Of a stretch of DNA of 64,000 bases, positions 17,700-26,554 are shown piece after piece; the first letter of the stretch is position 1; each line of letters opens with the position of its first letter. Source of the stretch: Armatimonadota bacterium (lineage in GTDB: Bacteria > Armatimonadota > Fimbriimonadia > Fimbriimonadales > Fimbriimonadaceae); assembly GCA_016125185.1 (NCBI GenBank), contig WGMG01000001.1, forward strand, positions 558,001-622,000, written 5' to 3'. Position numbers and translations under genes: made by a program. The notes beneath the pieces are model-generated. The model was not told the origin of the DNA, made no database searches, and worked only from the letters and a program-made list of their open reading frames with translations.

Positions 17700-20084
17700 T
17701 TAGTAGTTGGGCGTCTCCTCGTCGGCAAAGACGTCGGCATACTTTGCCGCTGGCTTGGCTAATGGGTCGTGGGGATATTCGCGGACTACCTGGCGCATGT
17801 AGCGCGCGCCCACCTTGGAAAGCCGTGATTCGTTATCCCGCCAAAAGCCGTTGAACCGAGACAGCGATTCGGCGCAGATGCCAGCGGTGTAGAGCGCCTT
17901 CGGCATGTAAGAGCTATGGGGGCACCGGCGAATCAGCTCCTTGCAGAACTTTAACGTCTGAGCATCACATTCCTGGTCGAACGCGCTGTTGATCGCGATC
18001 TGCTGGAAGCGCCCCTTATTGATGGCGGGACTCCAGAACACGGGGTAGGCGCTGCTGCGGCCGCCCTTCCAAAGCCCCGGACTGTAGTACATGAGATTCC
18101 GCCGCTTATGGGAATACTGCACCAATCCGTACAAAGCTTTTGCTCTCGACTCTCGGGTTCTCGCCCGTTCGGCCTGTTTTCGGAATTTCTCCATCGTGGT
18201 CACATCGACCATCGGATCGATGACCTCCAAAGGAGTCTTTTGGTCATCATCCCACCTCTGACCGTAAACGTCGCGGTAGGTTGCTCCGGGAAGGCCTCGG
18301 TACAGTCGAAGCTCTTTCGGGAGGGAGAGGAGGGCGCGCTTGGCGTCTTCGTACCGTTCCTGCCGGAAGTATCGCATGGCCAACGAGTACTTCAGAATCG
18401 AGCGTTCCTTGTGGCTCGTCGCTCGCGGGATCAGGCGGGCCACCTGGGAGCAACTGAGTTCGGAATCGACCAAGAAGGCAATGTCATTTGCGTATCCCAA
18501 TTCGCGATAGAGAGCATAGGCTCTCAGTGGATCGCCATACTTTTCGTGCAGAAAGGCGAGTTCTTCTTCAGCCGTCGATCCTAAGTAGGCCGGAACATTT
18601 GGCATCTTCACCAAGGTTTCGAAGGCTCGAATTGCCTCCTGGTGACGTCCCAGGCGGTCCAGCGAGCCACCTTCTATGAATCGGGCCTTGGCGTCGGATT
18701 CTCCGCCCTTGGCCCGGCGGGCGAAGCGGATCGACGTTTGGTAGCGTCCGACGCGGTAGGTTAGCTCGGCGAGTTGGGCGTAGAAGGTTTTGTCGAATCG
18801 GTTGAGGCGATCGACGCTGTCGGTGATGAACGTCAATAGACGCCGCTCATCCTTGGGGTCCATCTTGGTGTCCGAAAGTCGGTACTCCAAGTAAGCCTGG
18901 AGGAGGAGAGGATCACAGGCCACCTGACGGTTGAGCCTTTTCGCTTCATCCGCTTTCAGGCCATTGATCAAGTTATCGGCTCGGCGACTGACAGTCACTC
19001 GCGTGTACATGTCTCGCTGATAATGCCGCGATAGCAATAAGTGAGCGATGGCATTAGTGGTACGACCGCCGACCAGGGCGATCTGAGAGAGTTCGTATTC
19101 ACCTTTGGCGGCTTCGTACGCTTGGGGTGAGTGGGCCTGGAAGATGTAATGGGTGACGGCAGTAAGGACATCGTTTTTCGTGAGGGCGTAGCCTCCGAGC
19201 CACCCTTCGGCCGCGGCGCGAAACCGACTCTTTGGATACTTGGTAGTCAACCATCGAAGGAGTTTGGTGCCGGGGTCCCACTTTGGCTTCTCCGTACTAT
19301 CTTCCAGATTATGGCGAGCGGCCATGATCAGTGCGGCTTCGGCTCGGTGACTATGCGGGTGGTCGTTAGCAACCTTTAGATAAGCAGTTTCCGTGGGGCC
19401 AGCGTCAGCAAGTGCGTAGTCGATGTGCGCCTGAACTCGCGAATCAGCCTTCATTTTCTTGAGGTCATCGATGGCCGCTTTCTGTTGTTCATCGATGCCG
19501 AACTCGATGAGGTAACGGTCGCGCAGATACTGCGAATATCCCTTCGTCTTTGCGTTGACACCTTCTTCGAGAAGCTCTTGTCTGTCATTGGCAAAGGATT
19601 GCAGGGATAGGGCGGGGTTGAGCATCCGGTATGCCTTAACCGCTTCTTGGTATTTCCCGCGAACCTCAAGGTTTCGAGCGGCATGGACCTTGAGACGGTG
19701 TTGTCCCAAAGGGTCGTTAACATCATCACCATAAACCTCGTACCAATCGAGGCCTTCGGGCACTCCGATTTCGCTGAAGGTCTCGACGGTGGGCTTATGT
19801 ATCTGGGCCACATCGGCGAGCCCATAACCGTAAGTCAGGCGATCTTCGGGGCTGCCCAACTCAGTGGCTGTGCCGACCCGAACAGCTTCGTTGTTCCAAT
19901 CAGGCACGTTGTATTCCTGTGGAACTCGCCCAAAGTCCATCGCGCGTCCGTCGTCGCCCCAGTCTCCGTGGCGAAAGTGCACTGAGAAAGGGTTGGTGAG
20001 AACACAAGCTGATAAGTATCCGGCCATCATGAGGCCGCCTAAAATTCCGATCCGTCGGAAAAGAACGCTCCGTCTAGTTGTCAA
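17700..20084 (-). CDS. TPR-rich outer-envelope lipoprotein, paralogue A
   Basis: 794 residues from a TTG start that overlaps the preceding gene by 11 bases. The signal IGILGGLMMAGYLSAC ends in a good lipobox, LSAC. Helical repeats follow, with TPR-like motifs such as HPHSHRAEAALIMAARHNL, YPKSRFRAAAEGWLGGYAL and CPHSSYMPKALYTAGICAESL. It is a full-length paralogue of the next gene, and the identical length suggests a tandem duplication under strong structural constraint. A GGGGG run precedes the TTG as a possible ribosome site. I know no named family. The operon context with a DUF3142-like protein and a membrane protein gives no direct function. Confidence 0.75.
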   Translation of the reverse strand: MTTRRSVLFRRIGILGGLMMAGYLSACVLTNPFSVHFRHGDWGDDGRAMDFGRVPQEYNVPDWNNEAVRVGTATELGSPEDRLTYGYGLADVAQIHKPTVETFSEIGVPEGLDWYEVYGDDVNDPLGQHRLKVHAARNLEVRGKYQEAVKAYRMLNPALSLQSFANDRQELLEEGVNAKTKGYSQYLRDRYLIEFGIDEQQKAAIDDLKKMKADSRVQAHIDYALADAGPTETAYLKVANDHPHSHRAEAALIMAARHNLEDSTEKPKWDPGTKLLRWLTTKYPKSRFRAAAEGWLGGYALTKNDVLTAVTHYIFQAHSPQAYEAAKGEYELSQIALVGGRTTNAIAHLLLSRHYQRDMYTRVTVSRRADNLINGLKADEAKRLNRQVACDPLLLQAYLEYRLSDTKMDPKDERRLLTFITDSVDRLNRFDKTFYAQLAELTYRVGRYQTSIRFARRAKGGESDAKARFIEGGSLDRLGRHQEAIRAFETLVKMPNVPAYLGSTAEEELAFLHEKYGDPLRAYALYRELGYANDIAFLVDSELSCSQVARLIPRATSHKERSILKYSLAMRYFRQERYEDAKRALLSLPKELRLYRGLPGATYRDVYGQRWDDDQKTPLEVIDPMVDVTTMEKFRKQAERARTRESRAKALYGLVQYSHKRRNLMYYSPGLWKGGRSSAYPVFWSPAINKGRFQQIAINSAFDQECDAQTLKFCKELIRRCPHSSYMPKALYTAGICAESLSRFNGFWRDNESRLSKVGARYMRQVVREYPHDPLAKPAAKYADVFADEETPNY

Positions 20085-21666
20085 AGAGAACCCCCGTTCC
20101 GCTCCTGATCAGGGCTTCCGGAGTTTGGGTTTCCTGGGATGAAAACCCGGATTGGCAGCGAATACGCGATCTGATTGTAACACGGACTTGACCGGAATTC
20201 AGCAAGCGAATTGGTCCGCAGTAAATTTTTTGTCCGGGGAACATAAACCCTTTGCGAATGTGCAGAATATTGGCGCGGTTCAGAGGGGCTTCCACTTCGG
20301 ATTTTTCGTCGCGGCCGAAGGCATACGAGACGCTGTCGAAGTCTCGGAGGCGAATGTCGCCAAAGCCGGATTTGTCGAATTGCAGGCGGATATCGACGGC
20401 GTCGGGAGCGACGAATGACGAGCCGGTTCCGACGTTCTCGGCTTCCAGATAGACGTCCACGGGAATGTCCTTTCGGCTACTTTCGACGGTTTCGAGGGCG
20501 TCCTGACTCGATGAGACTTTGACGCTGAGCTTGGGGACGACCTCCTGTTTGTTAAAAGTCCTGACGATCGAATCGAGAGGAACGGTGAATGACGAGCCAG
20601 GCTCGGGCATGCGGTAGATGACCACGCCTTGGCATCCGTCGCCGCGCTCTTCGTCGACGATTTGAAGGGCCTTGGCGGTGACGTCGGGCGATGGGACGTT
20701 GTAGACGAGGGTGTAGCCGAGCCCTTCGCCATTGAGGGCGGGGCGGACGGCTTTGAACTTGAGGATTTCTTCGCCGACCCAGTTTGAGGGTCCGGTGGCA
20801 GGCTTGCCGGTCGGGTCGCTCGCGTAGGCTTCGACGAGCTTGAAGGAGGGGTGGCGCAGGGCGTCCTGAGCTTCGAGTCCTCGGTAAGAGTTTCGCAAGT
20901 GGCCAGCCTCATCGTACAAGAAGGCGCGGCCATAGGCGGGGATTCCGATCCAATACGGACAATTCAGCCGCTCGGCTTTGGGGAGGCGGCGACGCAGATC
21001 GTCGGGGTCGAAGAGGGGCCGCGCCTTGTCGGGAGTGAGGCCAACTTCGCCTTCGTAGGCCTGGGGAATCATGAAATCGACCTCGCTGGAGAGGCGCTCG
21101 ACGCCATTGGTGCCGAGCCAACTGAGGAGTCCGGTAAGGGAGAAGAAGAAGCCTTTTTGGCGAGCGAAGAGAGGGTTCGACTGGCGGATGCCGCGCACGA
21201 GATCAGCGTATTTGGGCAACAGTCGGGTGGGAATGTCGAAGTCGAGTTGGACGCCGATGACCTTGTCGCCGACCTTGCGAGCGGCTTCGACTTGGGCGGC
21301 GATGCGAGTCGAAATTTGGTTGGTGATGCGGTTGAGATCGTAGTCCTCGAAGTGGTGGATGACGCCGGCATCGGCGTTGAAGACCAGATGGATAGGCAGG
21401 CGATTGGAGCCCTGGGAGTACGACTGAGGGATGATCAGGACCATATTTTGGCCGTCACTGCTGAAGGTTCCGGCCCGAACGAAGATCTGCTTGACGTCGA
21501 GCTTTTTGAGGTCAGCCGCGTCCTGCTCGGAGAGCGAGTAGGGAGTTTGCCAGTACCAATAGGCGGTTTTGAGGGGCGTGGTCGGGTGGCGGTGACGTCG
21601 GAAATGCAACCAGAGCCCACCGACCAAGAGGACGGCGAGAACGGCCCACACCCAGCGCAGTTTCAC
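20074..21666 (-). CDS. Membrane-anchored DUF3142-like protein
   Basis: 530 residues from a GTG start. One N-terminal membrane anchor (WVWAVLAVLLVGGLWLHF) is followed by a TIM-barrel-like domain: TAYWYWQTPYSLSEQD, QIFVRAGTFSSDGQN, VIGVQLDFDIPTRLLPKYADLVRGIR, VDFMIPQAYEGEV and WIGIPAYGRAFLYD. This order is that of DUF3142, a glycosidase-like fold of unknown substrate. A C-terminal beta-rich domain of about 150 residues follows. A TACAAT lies ten bases before the GTG. It overlaps the TPR gene by 11 bases, so it is translated with it. Confidence 0.7.
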   Translation of the reverse strand: MKLRWVWAVLAVLLVGGLWLHFRRHRHPTTPLKTAYWYWQTPYSLSEQDAADLKKLDVKQIFVRAGTFSSDGQNMVLIIPQSYSQGSNRLPIHLVFNADAGVIHHFEDYDLNRITNQISTRIAAQVEAARKVGDKVIGVQLDFDIPTRLLPKYADLVRGIRQSNPLFARQKGFFFSLTGLLSWLGTNGVERLSSEVDFMIPQAYEGEVGLTPDKARPLFDPDDLRRRLPKAERLNCPYWIGIPAYGRAFLYDEAGHLRNSYRGLEAQDALRHPSFKLVEAYASDPTGKPATGPSNWVGEEILKFKAVRPALNGEGLGYTLVYNVPSPDVTAKALQIVDEERGDGCQGVVIYRMPEPGSSFTVPLDSIVRTFNKQEVVPKLSVKVSSSQDALETVESSRKDIPVDVYLEAENVGTGSSFVAPDAVDIRLQFDKSGFGDIRLRDFDSVSYAFGRDEKSEVEAPLNRANILHIRKGFMFPGQKIYCGPIRLLNSGQVRVTIRSRIRCQSGFSSQETQTPEALIRSGTGVLFDN

Positions 21667-21684
21667 AGACCTAGCTATTGTATG

Positions 21685-22449
21685 CTATTGTTCGAGCGAT
21701 TCTTCGACGCTTTCGGATTTCGCCTTTTTCTGGCCCAATCGCTCGCGCATCCGGTTCTTGCTTTCGCCCGGTTTGGTCAGGCGGGCGAGGCGGTTGACGG
21801 ACTCTTCCACCCGGGCCAGGCCCGCTCGGCTCCACCGGGAGACCAAGCGGTTGGTGAGGGCGAGAATGGCCAGGTAATAAGGCAGTACGTATAGCAATCC
21901 GGGTCCGGGCGTGTGGGTCTGTTTGAGGAAGACAGCGATGGCGATAGTGCCGAGGAAGCAGGCGAGGAAGGCGACGATCCAGGACACAGCGATGGTGCCG
22001 TCCTGCTGAACGGCGATGCGAAGGCGGGTCTTACCGTTCTTAGGCGTGGCGGAAAGGAAGATGGACGTGAAGTCGCTTCCGCCTTCCCATTCGCGGCTGG
22101 TGCCCATGTTGGCGATGGTCCCGGCCGAATTGTAGGATCGCCGAAGCTCGCTGACGGCCTCCTCCCAGGCGGCATCGTCGAACTCGCCGTCAATGGTGCG
22201 CTCAATCGTGCGCCGGGGGCGCCCACCCCAAAATGAGAACTTGGGTATTTCAGGCGGATCGACGGGCAGGGATTGAGCGGCGGATTGGACGTAGCGGGGA
22301 TCGATGCCGATCTCGGCGGCCACTCGCTCGATGTCATCGAGTGAATAACCTTTCGATTGGGCATTGGGGTCCTGACCTTCGGCCTGCTCCTCGGCAGCTT
22401 TTTTCAGAATCCTTGTGAGCTCGTCATCGTCGTACCGCCGCTCGGCCAT
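21685..22449 (-). CDS. Membrane protein with N-terminal SHOCT-like segment
   Basis: 254 residues. The first 60 are a helical segment (YDDDELTRILKKAAEEQ, YSLDDIERVAAEIGID) that resembles SHOCT or bacterial scaffold helices. A polar START-like stretch follows (EREIDG-type beta region near 80-150). Two membrane segments come next, VSWIVAFLACFLGTIAIAVFL and GLLYVLPYYLAILALTN, with a basic/acidic tail. Homologues of this layout exist in several phyla as uncharacterised proteins. It is 18 bases upstream of the DUF3142 gene and is probably the first gene of the operon running down to rhaI. TAAACT lies nine bases before its ATG. Confidence 0.6.
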   Translation of the reverse strand: MAERRYDDDELTRILKKAAEEQAEGQDPNAQSKGYSLDDIERVAAEIGIDPRYVQSAAQSLPVDPPEIPKFSFWGGRPRRTIERTIDGEFDDAAWEEAVSELRRSYNSAGTIANMGTSREWEGGSDFTSIFLSATPKNGKTRLRIAVQQDGTIAVSWIVAFLACFLGTIAIAVFLKQTHTPGPGLLYVLPYYLAILALTNRLVSRWSRAGLARVEESVNRLARLTKPGESKNRMRERLGQKKAKSESVEESLEQ

Positions 22450-22537
22450 CTCTATTAGAGTTTAACGGATGGCCGGGCGGACGGGTTGCCTTTGAAGAGC
22501 AGGAGGAGGGTCGGTACGCTACTTAGAACTTAGAAAT

Positions 22538-23443
22538 CTAGTTGGCGGCGCGGAGGGTTTCCATGTCGTACACGGCTCGGCTCGGGACTTCCTTATCGAT
22601 GCGCTTGATGAGGCCACAGAGCACCTCGCCGACGCCGCACTCGATGAACTGGGTGACACCGTCGTTGATCATGTTGCGGACGCTGGCGGTCCAACGCACG
22701 GAGTCGCGAAGCTGTTGTTCGAGGAGGTCGTTCCACGTGCAAGGATTCTCGACAGGTTCGGCGGTGACATTGCTGTATACGGGTTTGCCGAATGCGAAAT
22801 CGACGGTGGCGAGCGAACGGGCCATCTCTTTGGACGGCATGTTCATCAGCGGGCTATGGAACGCGCCACTGACGTTGAGGGGGAGGACCCGCTTGGCGCC
22901 AGCCTCGGTGAGCACCGGTCCGGCGGCGGCGACGGCTTCGACTTCGCCGGAAATGACGACTTGGCCGGGACAGTTGTCATTGGCGATAACGACCACGCCC
23001 GAGACCTGCTTAAGGGCTTCTTGGATCACGTCGGCGTCGAGACCGAGAACGGCGGCCATAGTGCCAGGGCGGGTTTTGCCGGCTTCGGCCATGACGTTGC
23101 CGCGCTTGCGTACCAGTGGAGCGCCGACTTCGAGCGGAATATTGCCAGCGCATACATGGGCGGCGTACTCGCCGATGGAATGTCCGGCGAAGACTTCGGC
23201 GCGATAGCCTTCGGTTTCGAGGGCTCGGTAGGCGGCGACGCCGCAGGTGAAGAGGGCGATTTGGGCGTTTTGGGTAGCGCGAAGGGTTTCTTCGTCACTT
23301 TCGAAACAGAGTTTAGCCACGTCGGTGTGGAGGCAGTCCGATACATGCTCGAAGACGTGTCTGGCGGCTTCGGAGCCTTCGTACAGGGACTGTCCCATGC
23401 CGGGCTTCTGCGAACCCTGGCCGGGAAAAATAGCGGCGATCAT
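22538..23443 (-). CDS. fabD: Malonyl-CoA:ACP transacylase
   Basis: 301 residues. FPGQGSQKPGMG at the N-terminus and the nucleophile elbow AGHSIGEYAAH (Ser near residue 91) are diagnostic, and the second active-site His sits in SGAFHSPLM. It loads malonate onto acyl carrier protein for fatty-acid synthesis. The length is standard. No other fab genes are adjacent, which differs from the usual fabH-fabD-fabG cluster. TACCCT lies nine bases before the ATG. Confidence 0.95.
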   Translation of the reverse strand: MIAAIFPGQGSQKPGMGQSLYEGSEAARHVFEHVSDCLHTDVAKLCFESDEETLRATQNAQIALFTCGVAAYRALETEGYRAEVFAGHSIGEYAAHVCAGNIPLEVGAPLVRKRGNVMAEAGKTRPGTMAAVLGLDADVIQEALKQVSGVVVIANDNCPGQVVISGEVEAVAAAGPVLTEAGAKRVLPLNVSGAFHSPLMNMPSKEMARSLATVDFAFGKPVYSNVTAEPVENPCTWNDLLEQQLRDSVRWTASVRNMINDGVTQFIECGVGEVLCGLIKRIDKEVPSRAVYDMETLRAAN

Positions 23444-23573
23444 TTGTGAATGAGGGTACCACTCGTTGGCCGTCTTCGGGTATCTTTCACTACTGATATG
23501 ACCGGCACCGTTCTACTCTAGCTTTTCGTCACTCCGCGCAATTCCCCGCGCCACGACCCCCAGCTAAAGAACG

Positions 23574-24899
23574 ATGTTAGATATTCTCCGTATAAAGGAC
23601 TTTCGTAACCTGTGGATTGGTCAGGCTATTTCGCGCATTGGCGACGCATTCTATTTCCTCGGCCCTATGTTCGTCATCAAGAAGGTTTTCAACGATGATG
23701 CGATGGTCGGGGCGGTAGGCGCCGTCGAGGCTTTACCCTATCTCCTGTTTGGAACGATTGGCGGCGCGATCGCTGATCGTATTGACCGTAAGAAGATCAT
23801 GATCTGGTCGGACCTGCTGAGCGCAGTGTTTCTTCTGGTCTATCTTGGTTTTCTGATGAGCGTCGGCAGTCAACTGCCGAAATGGATCTTTTTCGTCGTA
23901 GGCTTTTCGCTCGCGTTCGTAAGGGTCTTCTTCTTTCCGGCGAAGAACGCGGCGATTCCGCGCTTGGTACCCGCCGAGAAGCTGTTTTCGGCCAACGCCC
24001 TAAGCGCGGCTACGGATCAGTTCATGTGGCTGATTGGCAACGTGCTCATGGTCGTGCTTGGCATGCTTGCCGACCGGATCGGCGTCATCCAGTTCCTCAA
24101 GGTTTTGGTACTGGTTAACGCAGTAACGTTCCTGTTCTCGGTGTACTTCTTGTACCTGTTGCCCGGCATCGAGATATTGCGAAGCGAGCATCACGAGGAA
24201 AAGCACCTGTTTACCGACGTGAAGGAAGGCATTGCGTACGCTAAGCGGGACCGGGTCATCGGTCTGTCGCTGTTGGCATCGTTCGGCCTCGGGTTGTTCA
24301 TGTCTCCGTTCTTCGTGGTGTATTTGGCCACGAACATGGCGTGGTTCGGCAACCATGCGTCGCCACTGGCGTTTATCGAGACGTGCTTCATCATTGGCAT
24401 GCTGTCGATGAGCTTCATCATCCCTCGATTGAAGGTGAAGAAGGCGGGCATGGCGTACGGATTGGGCCTGACGATCGCAGGCATTTGCGTACTGTTCATG
24501 GGCTTCTCGCCGATCTACGGTATGTATTGTCTGTGGAATCTGGTGTGCGGCTTTGCTATCGGCGGCGTGGACGTGCCGATGCGGACGTACCAGATGCTGA
24601 AGGTTCCGGACGAGTACCGAGGGCGAATCATGTCGCTCGGCCAGCTTATCTGGATGAGTGTTCAGCCGATCGGCATGTCGTTGGGCGGTCCGTTGCTCGG
24701 ATGGCTTGGTATCGTAAAGATGCACGTCTTGATGGGTGCGGGATTTGCGACCACCGGCGCGGCGCCGTTGTTGGACAAGGAATTTCGCGAAGCGACGATC
24801 CCCGATCAACCGTCTCCTTCTGAGGATGTTGAATTCGTCCCAACGAATTTGAGCGAATACCCACTCGGGGCGTTGGAGACGGAAACGGAACCAGTATGA
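23574..24899 (+). CDS. Major facilitator superfamily transporter
   Basis: 441 residues with about 12 hydrophobic segments. The first loop has GQAISRIGDAFYFLG, and the loop between segments 2 and 3 has ADRIDRKKIMIWSDLL, the usual MFS motif A. Architecture resembles the Bcr/CmlA-independent MFS group of macrolide-efflux-like proteins (MFS_3: DFRNLWIGQAISRIGD). The C-terminal tail is polar. The substrate is unknown. It overlaps the RNase H gene by four bases (ATGA), so both are probably cotranscribed. Confidence 0.85.
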   Translation: MLDILRIKDFRNLWIGQAISRIGDAFYFLGPMFVIKKVFNDDAMVGAVGAVEALPYLLFGTIGGAIADRIDRKKIMIWSDLLSAVFLLVYLGFLMSVGSQLPKWIFFVVGFSLAFVRVFFFPAKNAAIPRLVPAEKLFSANALSAATDQFMWLIGNVLMVVLGMLADRIGVIQFLKVLVLVNAVTFLFSVYFLYLLPGIEILRSEHHEEKHLFTDVKEGIAYAKRDRVIGLSLLASFGLGLFMSPFFVVYLATNMAWFGNHASPLAFIETCFIIGMLSMSFIIPRLKVKKAGMAYGLGLTIAGICVLFMGFSPIYGMYCLWNLVCGFAIGGVDVPMRTYQMLKVPDEYRGRIMSLGQLIWMSVQPIGMSLGGPLLGWLGIVKMHVLMGAGFATTGAAPLLDKEFREATIPDQPSPSEDVEFVPTNLSEYPLGALETETEPV

Positions 24900-25525
24900 C
24901 GGAAGGAAGAGTCGGCGTCGATGAAAGTGGCAAAGGGGACTTTTTTGGTCCCCTTGTCATCGCCGCCTGCTACGTGGGGCCCGAGCATCTCGCCGAGTTG
25001 GACGGCGTTAAGGATTCGAAGAAGCTGACCGACGCCCAGGCGATGAGATTGGCCGACGTGATCAAGCGAGCGTGCCCTCATAAAGTGTTGACGGTGATGC
25101 CGCCGAAGTACAACGAGCTTTACGCTAAGATTGGAAACCTCAACAAGTTGCTCGCGTGGGGTCATGCTCAAGCTATCGAAGAAGTCTTGATGCAGCAACC
25201 CGCTAAGACCGTCATCAGCGACCAGTTTCAGGCTGGCGGCAATATCGTGAAGTCAAAGCTCAAAGAGTTGGGACGACAAGCCGAGTTCATATCAAGAGTC
25301 CGAGCTGAATCCGATATTGCCGTTGCTGCCGCCTCGATACTTGCCCGGGCCGAGTTCCTGTGGCGACTGCGGCAGCTTTCGCAAGAGATTGGCATCGACC
25401 TGCCGAAGGGTGCGACGAACGTCATTCCCACCGGAAAGAAGGTGGTGGCTACCCATGGTCGCGATGCACTTGCCCGAGTGGCAAAAATGCATTTCAAAAC
25501 CGCTCAGCAGGTTCTGGTAGACTAA
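24896..25525 (+). CDS. rnhC: RNase HIII-type ribonuclease lacking the N-terminal domain
   Basis: 209 residues. The signature GVDESGKGDFFGPLVIAA is that of RNase HIII (Ser and Lys in place of the Ala-Gly-Arg of RNase HII), with further acidic residues in VKDSKKL and ISDQFQ. Bacterial RNase HIII normally has about 300 residues with an N-terminal TBP-like substrate-binding domain. Here the catalytic domain starts at residue 6. The ATGA overlap with the MFS gene shows that the short form is the real gene product. A canonical RNase HII is encoded at 61823-62407. It cleaves RNA in RNA-DNA hybrids. Confidence 0.85.
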   Translation: MTEGRVGVDESGKGDFFGPLVIAACYVGPEHLAELDGVKDSKKLTDAQAMRLADVIKRACPHKVLTVMPPKYNELYAKIGNLNKLLAWGHAQAIEEVLMQQPAKTVISDQFQAGGNIVKSKLKELGRQAEFISRVRAESDIAVAAASILARAEFLWRLRQLSQEIGIDLPKGATNVIPTGKKVVATHGRDALARVAKMHFKTAQQVLVD

Positions 25526-25553
25526 CTGCATCCTTTACGGAGGTGCATGACTC

Positions 25554-25607
25554 ATGGAAAAAACCATCGTACGATCCCATAACGCACCTCGTCGTGTTGT
25601 CCTCTAG
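25554..25607 (+). CDS. Possible 17-residue leader peptide or small ORF
   Basis: ATG at 25554 opens a 17-codon frame (MEKTIVRSHNAPRRVVL) ending TAG at 25605-25607. A good Shine-Dalgarno GGAGG at 25539-25543 lies 10 bases upstream. That site is wasted if nothing is translated, since the next gene starts 97 bases later. An alternative is an 11-codon frame from ATG 25547. I cannot tell a leader peptide from chance. The frame has four Arg codons in its middle and end region. Confidence 0.25.
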   Translation: MEKTIVRSHNAPRRVVL

Positions 25608-25639
25608 GTTAGGACCATTCCCAAAACACACACGTAAAG

Positions 25640-26554
25640 ATGAATTTTCAACCGATCGTATCGGACCAAGATTGGTCCACTTATAGTCATATTCGAAACC
25701 GTTATCAGTGGTCTCACCCGTTTTCGGCGGACGAATGCAAGCAGTCCTATTTGGGACATGGAGTCCACCGGAAGCAGAGCGCCTGGCTGGGCAAGATTGG
25801 CGACGAAGTCAAAGTCGCCGTGATGACCTCCGAGGCTATGAACGCGTCAGATGGGCGACATTGGATCAGCGTTTTCGTCGATCCGTCTAACCCGGAAGTC
25901 CATGACCATGCCGTTACGGGACTCCGCGAAGCCCACCGAATTGTGGGCGAGTTTGGCGGCTCGCAAGTCATGATCGAGGCGAGGAGCGATTGTCCGGCGA
26001 TGATTTCGGCACTCGACGAGTTGGGCTTCGAGAAGAGCCTAACCCTGCCTTGCTCGGCGATCGACGTCGCAAAGTCGGACTTCGAGAGTCAAGCGGGGGT
26101 TGTTTCTTTTGCGACCTTCTTTGCCGACCATCCGTCGGACGGCGTACGCCGTTTGTGGCGATGCGAAATGGATATAGCGGCGGACCTACCGTTGCCATTC
26201 CCCTTCGTCGAGACGCCGTTCGAGAAGTTTCAGGAGAGCATTCTGCAACCTCACGTCGACCTTGCGAGCAAGTTTTTGATGTTTGAGGATGGCGAGGTCA
26301 AGGGATTGACCCAGTTGTTTACCAACGAGGTCGACCCGAAGGTCGCCGTGACCGGCTTGACCGGTACGCGGCGAGAGTTCCGCCGTCAAGGGGTGGCGAC
26401 TCGCCTGAAGCAACACTCGATCTCTTGGGCGAAGGAGCGCGGCGTCGAGCAGATCTTCACAGACAACGAGGAGAACAATCCGATGTTTCAGCTCAACCTG
26501 CAACTCGGGTTCCGGCGGGTGTTCGACTATGTGGTTTACTCAAAACCGTGCTGA
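25640..26554 (+). CDS. GNAT family N-acetyltransferase
   Basis: 304 residues. The C-terminal half has the acetyl-CoA motif A (TRREFRRQGVATRLKQH) and motif B (NEENNPMFQLNLQLGFRR). The N-terminal half looks like a degenerate second GNAT domain (MNASDGRHWISVFVDP..HDHAVTGLREAHRI), so this is a tandem-GNAT protein. The substrate is unknown. The stop overlaps the tatD start by seven bases. Confidence 0.8.
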   Translation: MNFQPIVSDQDWSTYSHIRNRYQWSHPFSADECKQSYLGHGVHRKQSAWLGKIGDEVKVAVMTSEAMNASDGRHWISVFVDPSNPEVHDHAVTGLREAHRIVGEFGGSQVMIEARSDCPAMISALDELGFEKSLTLPCSAIDVAKSDFESQAGVVSFATFFADHPSDGVRRLWRCEMDIAADLPLPFPFVETPFEKFQESILQPHVDLASKFLMFEDGEVKGLTQLFTNEVDPKVAVTGLTGTRREFRRQGVATRLKQHSISWAKERGVEQIFTDNEENNPMFQLNLQLGFRRVFDYVVYSKPC

